From Tridacna crocea (Eukaryota > Mollusca > Bivalvia > Cardiida > Cardiidae), in contig OX031061.1 in NCBI GenBank assembly GCA_943736015.1, forward strand, positions 56,364,192 through 56,428,191: 64,000 nt of DNA, given 5' to 3'. Under the pieces are notes generated by a model, which was not told where the DNA came from, did no database searches, and was given only the letters and a program-made list of their open reading frames with translations. This document shows, one piece after another, positions 13,401-25,400 of this stretch (positions are counted from its first letter, which is position 1; every line of letters starts with the position of its first letter). The position numbers and the translations under genes were made by a program.

Positions 13401-16400
13401 TATTGAGAATATCTCTAAGATAGTAATTGCCTTTTCACTTCAATTTTTGGGGGCATGAAAAGGTCCTTTTAGGATAAAAGAAGTGAATTTATATTAATTT
13501 TATACATTTTATGAGAAGCACTCGTTCGAGGAGCATAACACGTCTCTGACAGCTCTTGTTTATCATTTTATATTATTTTCAGAACTTGGAGATACCATTA
13601 GCGGTTTTTTTGGGTCCAAGGAAGGAGATGCAGATGTAAAGGAGGTTTGTATGAGCATATTTTCTGCATTCCTTTTGAATGTTCCTTCTTTTTTCTCAAT
13701 AAGTTATAAAACCTTTCAAACCATGTCAGTGGCTTCTAGGTTTAGAGGCTGCCTTATGACCAGGGCCCATATTCACCTATCATTCTTTTGATTGTTCTTT
13801 GTCTTATCCGCCAGAATTTTCTACATTTGTAAGTAACACAACTTCTGATTGGCTAAACCATTCCGTTTAGTCAATCAGAAGTTGTGTTATTAACAAATTT
13901 AGAAAACTTTTGAGAATAAGATTAAGGATATTCGCAAGAATGGTTGATGAATACGGGCCCAGGTGATTGTTGGTTCAAACTCAGACTGATTTGACCCAAG
14001 GTCATAAAACATGGTAGGAAAGAATTCTTTTATTGGTTCTAGGGGTTTAAAAGATTTCTTAAAGAGTTTGCACTGCACTGTAGAAAATATTGGTGGATTA
14101 CAAGTTGATAATTTCACTGCTCTTGCAAAATTAGGTTGTTTTGATTCTGGGGTGATGAAATTCAATGTTATCGCACACGTGTCATCATGAATGTCATATT
14201 GATAAACAGAAGTACCTAAAGTAAAACATCTAAATGTTAATTTTTGACAGTTTTTAGCCCGTAAGAAAATGAACATTGGTTGTTTGTAATGCAAGATCAA
14301 AATGGAATTTCATGAACAAACTCCAAAATTAAGTACATGTACTTTCTCAAATGGCTTTGCCATTTCTGAAAATATCAGTTTTTGTACTCTCTGTCAAATT
14401 TATTTTGAATAATATACAGAGTCAAAGTCTTCTCCACTATGTACCACATCTCGATCTGTATTCAACAAGTATTCTTAAGAAAATTTGTAGTTTTATTCTC
14501 AAGAGTTTCCTGAATTAAAAAACAACACAACTTCCGATTGGCTGAACGCTTTACCAAACAACATAATTGTAGTATCGTCCAAACTGAAAGCATTTGCAGA
14601 TGACAAAATAAATTTGGTTCAAATATTGAAATTTGTTTTTGAAAGGGTAGAAAACATTGTGGAAAAAGGAGAAAATCCTGGTTACAGCATTTTCTTCTTT
14701 TCCCACAATGTTTTCAAAAGGCTTCTTTCTCAGGGTCGTTACAAGTTTGGATTGTGTGGTAAAGAGTTAATCAAATGGTTTGACAATCGAAAGTTGTATT
14801 ACTCTGTAAATCTTTAAATTGACAAAACATATTATGAGAAACCTTGATGAATATGGAGCCTGGTATGTCAGTATCAGGTTAATGTGACTGGCTAAGTGCT
14901 GTAGCAAAACTGCACAGAAATAATCAAGATACTGTAAACCAGGAAATTATTTCACGCTTTTTATGTTTGTTACGAGCCAGGCGTAACTAGAAAGTAGGAG
15001 CCAGCAACAAATGATAACAATTAACAGAATTTATTTACAATAATATCAAATAATCAGTGACAATATTACAATAGTACAAAACAATACCTTAGACGTTAAA
15101 TTCAAAAGACAAATTATTCCAGTCTTAATTCCAGTCTGATCCTGATCCAAACTGAATGTAATCCAAGCATACGAAATAATCCCCACTTTAGTCTAGTCTG
15201 ATCCTAATCCAAACTGAATGTAATCCAAGCACTAATTATATGACACAAACACAAAATAATCCCCACTGTAGTCTGGCAATCATGTATTAACTAGTGAACG
15301 CTGAGATTAAAGAGCTTTTCCTTTTATAATAACAGAGAAACTTCCAGAAAATTCATGTTAAAATTAGTTGCATAATTTCTAGTAATCAGACTGTAAAAAG
15401 GCCTGGAAACTTCTACAACAATATTCCACAAGAGAGAATCCAGTTCTAAAAATAGCCACAGAGGAAAACCATTCAAAATAAATACACACATGAACAAAGC
15501 TAGGAATAACTGGGTATGTACATAACATGTTAGAGAGATTGGTGACAGGGTATGTGATGCGAACATAATCTGCTGCGAATCAGCCAGAATTCCTGAAAAT
15601 GCAAACATTAGTTGCTGTTCGAGTTAGGTTAAATTACAGTTCGGGGACATTGCTTATATACACCATTACCGATTTAACAAGGGAAACAAATGTGTTCTCT
15701 TCTATGGTGGTAGTGAACAGTTTAGGTTTATTTTATTTTTATATTCACACACATGCATTCATGAAATAATATTATTACTTCAAAATGCGCAAGTGAAATA
15801 CCTTGTCAATATGCAAACTGTCTTTATTTAATTAAATCATTGTCTATCAAACCATCAACAAGTACTATTATAATACAATCTCAGTTGAATGAACAATTCT
15901 GACTTAAAACTGATCACTCATACAATTGCATCGAAATTGATAAGTAGATGTCACATGTAATTCCAATTCATGAAGAAAGTTCATAGTACAGTATTTATGA
16001 TTTCGCAGGAAATGTTTCCCTAATTTTGCGACCCCATCGAGAGCGCTAAGTTAAATTGTCACGAATGAGCCAGTGAGGAAAAAACATGAACATTTCTTGT
16101 CGTGAAAATTTCCCGGTTTACAGTAGTATTTTAGTGATAACCATGTCAAGGCTTCACAATGAAAACATAAATCCCTGAAATGCTGTTGTATTTTCGATAG
16201 AATATGGGCTTAAATTGCTTGCTATGATTGGTGTGAATTGCATGCTGTTTTTTTTATGTTTATTCTATTCTGACTTAACAAATAAAAAAATGATAAATCT
16301 TTGGTTATAGTCATTCTGCATGCTTTCATGTTGTTGTTTGCACGAAAATATTGTCACTTTGTACTTTAAACACTTTTTAGTTTTGGCACATTTAGAGAAA

Positions 16401-19400
16401 CCATTAGGTGTACACTGAGGAATCGGTGTTCAATGAAATGAAGATAAGTCTTCTTAATATTGAATATTAAAATGACCAAGTTTCTTTTTTGTACCAACTT
16501 GCCACAAAAAGCTAGTGAAAACATTGTTTTCTGTCCTACAAACTTGGTTATATTACAGAGTACTTTAAACTGAGATTCATGACCTTGTCTGTAAATGGCA
16601 GCATGTACCTTAGCTTCTTAATTCTTTACCAGACGACAAAATTTTAGCCTTGTCCAAATTCAAAGCATCTGCAGACGACAATTCAAATGAGATTCAAATA
16701 ATGGAATTTGATCTTGACAGGGTTGAAAACATTTTGGGAAAAGGAGAAAATGATGGTTACCAGCATTTTCTCCTTTTCCCGCAATGTTTTGAATATGCCT
16801 ATATCTCGGGGTCGTAAAAAACCAGGGACTGTTTGGGAAAGGGTTAAGCTCTCACCTTCACAATTTATGTACTCTTAAAGGCAAAACAAACTGATACAAA
16901 CTCTGCTGGAGAACCAGACACTGCTAGCCCTGACCCATCTCGGGAACCAGCTAGTTCTGACTCATCTAAGGAACCAGCTAGTTCTGACACAACTCGGGAA
17001 CCAGAGGACAGAAGTAATGATAAGGTCAAATTTTATGATATGGTGTATATATGATTATCTAAATATTTGGAAGAATCTTTATCAGATAAAGTTACACACA
17101 TGTATATGATGCCTAAGATGAATGGCTGAATTCATTCTTAAAAGACAAAACTTGGACTCTTCCATATTGAAAGCATTTGCAGACAGCAAATTTAACCCTT
17201 TACTCCATAGATGCTCATTTCTACGCATTGATTGTAGGAGCCTTTGGAAAACATTGTGGGTAAAGGTGAAATTGCTGGTGATGATGAAAAGGTGTCATAT
17301 ACACATAAGAAACGGTTTCATCCTTGGTGTTATAAACGGTCAATTAGAGATACCATAGAAATGCCTTACGGGGTAAAGGGTTAACTCTTTACCACACAAC
17401 AAAATTTTAGACTGGTTCAAATTGAAAGCATTTGCAGAAGACAAAATAAAAGTGACAGAAAATTTGAAATTTGTTTTGTGACGGGTAGAAAACATTGTAG
17501 GAAAAGGAGAAAATGCTGGTTACCAGCATTTTCTCCTTCTCCTATAATGTTTTCTAAAGGTTTCTTTCTTAGGGGTGTCAAAAGTAGGGATTGTGTGGTA
17601 ATGGGTTAAAACAGAAAAGAGCTGAAGTTTTATGACAGAGTAGAAAAGGTGTTAGCAAGAAATTTTGTACTTTCTCATCAAAATTTTGTTTTCCTTCAGG
17701 GTTGAAAAAACCTGAAATTGCTTGGTTAAGGGTTAAATTTTCTCCATACTTTTTCAATATAACTAGCAGTTTTTACAGTCATAGGAAAAATATGAAACAC
17801 CTAATTAAAAAATGATACAGTATAATTAATTTATTACTTTCACTTAACTGTTTACCAAACGACAAACTTTTGGGCTATTCCAAATTGAAATGCATTTTGC
17901 AGACGACAAAATAAATGTGAGTCAGAAATTGAAATTTGATTTGGAAAGGTTAGAAAACATTGTGGGAAAAGGAGAAAATGCTGGTAACCAGCATTTTCTT
18001 CTTTTCCCACAATGTTTTCAAAGGTTTTCTTTCTCAGCGTTGTGGTAAAAAGTTAAAATGATAAAGAAGAGTTATTGCATATTGATGCCAGTGTAATGGT
18101 ATACACTTAGCTTTCAAATTATCATTATGAGAAGTAACACTTCTTAATGTGAAAGCAAGAATAGGCACCTTGTTTTATTATTTTAGTATGTCTGGCTGTT
18201 TCTTGCTATCAAAGAACCTTTTTTTATATTTTAGTTTCCTTTGGGATTTTGTATGCCAGAAGGGTTGTATTATGGTATGGCCCAGTTTGTCCGTCCATTT
18301 GTTTTTCTGTCGGTCCAACTGTTTGTCTGTCCATCCCCAAGCAATTTCTTGTGCACAACTCCACCTACAGTTTTCATTGGAATAAGTTCAAACTTACCCC
18401 AATGAATCTCTATGATATGTAGTTGTGTGTGTGACTCTTACAGGCATTCTAGATTTTGACCCATTTCATTGACAGGCCCCTTTGAGCTTTGATAGCTCTT
18501 GTTTCTACAAGTGCCTGCTCATTTTTTATGTAACATCGCATGCTGTTTACCAATTTTTATTGTGCATATATGTGTTTCATAAAGTCTGTACCACACAGTT
18601 CCCAGTTTTTATGACCAAGAAACGAGAAAGCTTTTGAAATATTGTGGAAAAAAGAGAAAATGCTGGTAACCTTTAACATGGACTAGTTAACCAATTTGTC
18701 ATCTTATAAATGATTATTTCACTGGTATTGTATTTCTGCTGATTAACTCGTTACCAAATGGTAAAATTTTAAACTGGTCCAATTTGAAAGCACTTGCAGA
18801 CGAAAAAAAAAATGTGTTTCAAAATTTGAAATTTGTGTCCAGTAGTGTAGAAAACACTGTGGGAAAAGGAGAAAATGCTGGTTACCAGCATTTTCTCCTT
18901 TTCCCACAATGTTTTCAAAAAGCTTCTATCTTATGGTCGTAAAAACCAGGGATTGTTTGGTAAGGGGTTAATTTCTAGGCAGAAGTTCTTAAGCATTGAG
19001 ATAACTTTAAAGTGTCTGCTTTGGTTGTTTTGAAAAAGCTAACAGTTACATTTTCTTTTTTTAGAGTGTCTGCTTTGGTTGTTTTGAAAAAGCTAACAGC
19101 TACATTTTTTTTTTTTGCAATGTTAAAGGCAAAAGTTTAGAAAGAAAAAAGGCCAGACAAAAGCCATATAACGTAATAGTATATTTCAAACAATAAATTC
19201 AGTGATATGTGAAATCATGGCTAATTGATTGAAACTCTTATCCTAGTGATATGTGAAAATCATGGCCAATTGATTGAAACTCTTATCCTATGTACATATT
19301 TTATGGAAACTGTAGACCAAAGATCAGTTCACACCTTAATGCTGTCTGATCTATACTTCACACTTCTCTGTTCCATTGTTTCATCAATATTATCCTCTTC

Positions 19401-22400
19401 AAATTCAGCCAAACTCAGCTAGATATATACTTTTTGGATAAACAACAGAAAAAAATGAGCTGAAAATGCGTTAATGTATTGTAGGCTGAGGAGCCAAGCC
19501 AAGAAGAGAAAACAAAAGAGGAGCCAGAAGAAGAAAGTAAAGAGGAAAATGTTGATGGAGAGAAACAGGAAGAAGAAAAACAAGGAGAGGGTGAAAAAGC
19601 AGATGAAGAAGAACAGGAGAAGCAAGAAGAGTCTGGTAAAGAAGAGCAGGTAAAGAAGGAGACAAAAGATGAAAAAGATGAGGAAAAGACAGAGAAGAAA
19701 GTAGATAAAAATGCTACAAAGGTTTGTATTGTCTCTGAATGTGTTAACATGATTTCTAGATTTGTTGAAACTTACAGCTTTTTAATACTGCATCAAAACC
19801 TTTTTTTTTTTTTTTTTTGGGAGGGGGGTGTGGGGGGGGGTATAGTATTCATACATTTGGAAAACTATATACACACAGGCATTTTGTGCTGCAAACTTCT
19901 GGACAAGTTGATCAAGGTTTGATTCCAAAGAAGTTGCAGTCTGATTTTAGATATTTGTAAGATAATTGTTTTCTGGCCAGATTCCATCTTGAAATTGCAA
20001 GAGTACATCATTCTATATAATATATGAATAACACTGACCATTCATTTATTAACCAACTTTTGCAAAAACCCACTTCACTTTTTTTTACCCCCAAGCAATT
20101 GAATGTGGGAAAGAAGCAATGGCTAGAAAAATATGATTGTCAGTGTTATCATCATATTATTTCTTTGGTTATTAATTTTGGGCCATATAACACAATAAAT
20201 ATCTGCTGTATGATGGAAACAACATGGAGTTTTATTAGGTTTTAAGAACAGTATGCCTTTTTTGATTGGATGATACAGTTGACACACCCACAGAAATAAC
20301 CAATAACAGCCCTTGCAACAATTTACTTGTCATATGTTGGCTGCACTTGATTCAATTAGTGTGAACTTTGGAACAAATTTTCATCAATAAGTTAACACCT
20401 TACAAAAAACATGTGCCGGGTCGGCCCCAAGGTAATATTTTTCATGCGCCAAAGATGAAAAATATGCCAAATGGGTACATTCTAGAATTACAGTATATTT
20501 GAAGATATTTATGGTGCAAGACGATTTATAAAGCAAGGGAGTATGAGTTATGCTAATATTTATGTTGTTACTGCAATTTCAGGAAGAAGGAGAAAAGAAA
20601 CCTAAGTTTCAGATAGTGAAAGAGAACATTACTGCAGATACAGTTGTTATGGATGTTGTGCCACCAAGCAAAGATATGATAAAAGCATCCAAGAAAAAGT
20701 GAGCATGAAGACTTTAACTCTTGACCACACAATCCCGACTTTTAACGAGCCTGAGAAAGAAACCTATAGAAAACATTGTGGGAAAAGGAGAAAATGCTGG
20801 TAAACATCTGGTGGACCTTTACCAAGGGTGTCCAAATTATAGCCCTGAGGTCAAAATTGGCCTTGGGAGTCAAGTTTGGCCCCACTCCAGGGGTCACATG
20901 GGCTTTTATAGTGAAAACTTGATAAATTTTATTGTGACCAACCATAAGACCTAGGGCTAACCTGTCTCATGGGTCTCAAGTTTTACTGGATCTTTTATTG
21001 AGCAAACTTTGAAATCTTCTTGTTTATAACCACACATTCTAGACCTTTTATTTGGTATGGGGGCTGTATCTTGTGGACCTCCACTAGGATTCAATTAATT
21101 GTAGCTTTGTTGCCAAAAAAGGCATTTCCCTGGAGTCATTATTTCCTAAGTTTCTATATAGGATTTTATAGAATAAAATTTTGTATGTCTTCTAGTTAAA
21201 AACCAATTGGCCAAGTATTGTAATGTTTGGCTTGTAGTGTTATGACTTAGCCAGTGGAGCGATACAAGGCCATCATGCCCCTCTTGTTTGAGAAACATAC
21301 TAGTCTCTAGAGAAGAAAATTGTGCAGTGTGACAGTCAAAAACTCAAAAAAGCATTGATAGATGTGCTGGGTGCCTTAACGCATTACCAAACGACAAATT
21401 TTAGGTTTGTCCAGATAGAAAGCATTCACAGATGACAAAATAAGAGTGACTGAAAATTTGAAATTTGCTTTTTGAAGGGCAGAAAACATTGTGGGAAATG
21501 GAGAAAATGCTAGTAACCAGCATTTTCTCCCTTTCCTACAATGTTTTTATAAAGGCTTCTTTCTCAGGGTCATCAAAAGTAGGGATTGTGTGGTAATGGA
21601 TTGATATAAATGGATGAATACTGAAAGCAGTATTGATTACTATAATAAGGAAAAAACAAAACAAGCAATCAAAGAAATGAGATGCAGACTTGAATGCTGC
21701 AGGGGGTCGGGTATCTCATTGTAGTTTTTGGTTTATTGTAAATGGCTTGACTCCTGTCCAAGCAAAGGATTTCAGAATTGAGAGAGATTAGCATAAGTTG
21801 TAAGAATTTGTTTCTCAGTCAATGTAAAATGAATATGTTTAACTCTTTACCAAATGACAAAATTTTGAACCAGTCAAAATTGAAAGCACGCAAAAATGAT
21901 AAAATGAAATTTGATTTGGATAGGGTTGAAAAAATTTTGCTGGTAAAATCTGGTTACCAGCATTTTCTCCTTTTATCACAATATTTTCAAAGGCTTTCAT
22001 TTCAGGGTCGTTAAAAGTCGGGATTGTATGGTAAAGAGTTAAACTAAATTAAACTAAAGGATTTCTTCACAAATTTTCTATTTGGAATGAAGTTGTTGAC
22101 TTTGCTTTGCAGGCTGGCTGATTTGACAGCAAAAGACAAAGAGAAAAAACTGCTTGAAAAAGCCAAGAATGAGCTGGAGTCTTTCACATATGATATGGGA
22201 GATAAACTGTCACAAGAAATATATGAGAAGTGCAGCACTGAAGAAGAAAGAGAAAAATTAAGAACTCTCTTGTCTGAGGCTTCTGATTGGCTGTATGAAC
22301 AAGAAGAGGATACTAAGAAAGAGGTATGTATGCAAGTTGTTTCTGAAATCAGACACATAGCCAGGTGAAAGCCTGGCCTTCAGCTTTAGCAAACGACAAA

Positions 22401-25400
22401 GTTTTAGACTGGTCCAAATTGAAAGCATTTGCAGATGACAAAATAAACATAACTCAAAAATTGAAATTTGTTTCCAGTAGGGTAGAAAACATTGTGGGAA
22501 ATGTTTTCTAAATTTCAGTCACTTATAATTTTGTTGTCTGAAAATCCTTTTTAATTCAACCAGTCTAAAATTTGGTCTTTTGGTAAAGAGTTAATGATGA
22601 ATTCTGTTTTTGATAGGGTGGAAAGCATTGTGAGAAAAGGATAAAATTGGTTGATTTTTCCCACAATTTTTCATAAATCTTCCTTCTTCAGGATTGTTTA
22701 TACACATGATTGTGTGATAAAGGCCCAATGTCTGTTATATTTCAGGCCTACATTGAAAAACTGAAATCTTTGAAGAAAGAGGTGAAAAGTTTAGAATTCC
22801 GTGTGAAGGAGTTAAAAGAGAGACCTGAAGCACTGGCAGCTTTGAATTCCATGTTAAACCACTCCTCATACTTTTTGATGAGTATTAAAAATTTGAGTTC
22901 TATGGGTCTTGGTGAAGAGTCAATTTTTACTGCCATAGAGACAGAAACCTTAGAAAAACTTATAAATGATACAGAGGTGAGTGTTGTCAGTTTTACTTAT
23001 TATACCCTCGAAAAATGAATGTTTTTGGGGGTATACTGGAATCAGCCTGTCTGTCCCTGTGTCTGTGCATGTCCATCCCTGTGTCAGTCTGTGTACAAAT
23101 AATTGCCAGTTCCTATCAAAGGTGGGTATGAAGTCTTTACCCCATAGGGCATTTCTGTGGTATCTCTAATTTACCCTAAATAACAGCAAGGATGAAGCCG
23201 TTTCTTATGTGTACATGTATATGACACCTTTTGATAGCATAGAAAACATTGTGACAAAGGTGAAATTCCACCTTTTGCCACAATGTTTTCCAAAGGCTCC
23301 TACAAGCAATGTGTAGAAATGACATTCAGTGACAGCTCTAGTTTATTCAGTAAGTGTTTTTTTTGAAAACATATATTGAGAAGCTTATTTGCAGCGCTGA
23401 ACTTTTTACCTTGTCTTATTTTCACTCTTTACTATAGAACGAAATTGTTGACTGGTCCAAATTCAAAGCATTAGCAGACGACATATAAAATTAAGCTTCA
23501 ATGATGGTATTTCTTGTAAAGTGCTGAAAAACCTTGGTTTTCTAGAGGCTATTTCCTTGTATGTTAAAGCTAAGGATTATGTGGAAAAGTGTTAAAACTT
23601 TGAATTAACTCTTTAACACACAATCCCGACTTTTAACACCCTTGGGAAAGAAGCCTTTTGAAAACATTGTGGGAAAACGAGAAAATGCTGGTAACCAGCA
23701 TGTTCTCCTTTTCCCACCATGTTTTCTCCCCTTTCAAAGAAAAATTGCACCATTTGTTCCACACTGAAGTTATTGTCTGCAAATGCTTTCAATTTGGACG
23801 AGGCTAAAGTTTTGTCATCTGGTAAAGACTTAGACGTTGTTCATTAATCCCAAGACGTGTAAAGATGGTGACACTATGAGAGTTACTTAGTTCTAAATAT
23901 GAATAGTTTCTGTGTTGCTCCTTGATGGAGTTGTTTAATTTTAACCCTTTACCAGATGACAGAATTTAAGCCATTGTCCAAATTGAAAGCATTTGCAGAC
24001 AATGATTTCAATGTGACTCAGATGGAGCAATTATTCTTTGAAAGTTGGCCTCAACAGGGTATCAAACTCACAACCACCAGGTCATGAGTCTAACACGCTC
24101 ACCACTGAGCCTCCTGGGCTGGCTAATGAGAATAGAGTGGCCCTAGATTTATAAATGATAATTTTAAGAAGGAAAAAATGGAGAAAATGGCTCGGTCAAA
24201 GTAATACAACAATACTCATTTTCATAGCAACATTTTTAGGATAATATTATAGTGGAAATAGCTGTTTTCTATTAGAATGGCACTACCTTAACTCCTCTTC
24301 CCACATATTTAACCCTTTACTCTATAGATACTAATTCCTACGCATTGCTTGTAGGAGCCTTTGGAAAACATTGTGGCAAAAGGTGAAATTGCTCGTCACG
24401 AGCAATTTCACCTTTTGCCACAATGTTTTCTACGCTATCAAAAGGTGTCATATACACATAAGAAACAGCTTCATCCTTGCTGTTATTTAGGGTCAGTTAG
24501 AGATATCATAGAAATGCCTTATGGGGTAAAGGGTTAAAAGTATTTTCCTGAGGTTTGATAAAACTGGAGATAATTTGTTAAAGGTTAAAATCCTTTTCCT
24601 GTGCTAATGTGTCTCCATGATCCATGATACCGAGCAAGTCATCATAATTATAATTATGGATTTAGAAAACCCATTTTTTTTAATAATTAGCTCAACCCTG
24701 AGGTAGTATGTGGTGTCCGTGGTCATGAGGTTGAGCGTCTGCCTCTTGACCAAAAGGTCCCGAGTTCAATTCCCGAGAGCAGGTGTCAACTTTGGGATTT
24801 TTCATTGGCCCACACATTTGGTGCAAGTACTGGTGTAGTTCCCAGGAAGCAAAATCGAGAGAGATTGGCATAAATTGTCAGAACTTGTTTCTCAATCATG
24901 TAAGATAAATATGTTTAAAGTAAACTAAACTAACCCTGAGGTAGTTTGGTTCTTTTCTTGGACTTCCAGAAATTTTGCGAAAACTTTTGACCCAGGTCAG
25001 CCCGCCTGGACTGTGCACAGGCTTACATTGCTTGATATATTTCACAGAGGATGGGTCATGTACATGTAACTGATCAGTGTTTTTTTTGAGTAAGGTTATA
25101 TTTGTGATCTTATTCAAATTCAATTCAAACAGTTTATTCAGCATATATAAGGCCACCAGTTGAAAATACAAAGAAATCGGAAATATCATATATTAAGAGT
25201 GACTATTAACCCTTTCCCAAACAATCCCTGGTTTTTACAGGTCTGGAATAGTAGCCTTTTGAAAACATTGTGGGAAAAGGAGAAAATGCTGGTAACCAGC
25301 ATTTTCTCCTTTTCCCACAATGTTTTCTACCCTATCATAGACAGAATTCATCTTTTCAGCAAGAGTTGAATTTTAGTCTGTAAATGCTTTCATTTTGGTC

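Noticed and set aside
13899..14300. 133-codon minus-strand ORF
   Set aside because: Overlaps a fold-back element and intron sequence; no family motif, no splice or promoter context.
14968..15720. LTR retrotransposon end starting TGTTACGAG
   Set aside because: No matching second LTR, primer-binding site or polyprotein; the region is better explained as the interior of the TIR/TA element 14930-16125.
19415..19750. Serine/phenylalanine-rich ORFs on the minus strand
   Set aside because: Antisense shadow of the Glu/Lys-rich HYOU1 exon at 19485-19721.
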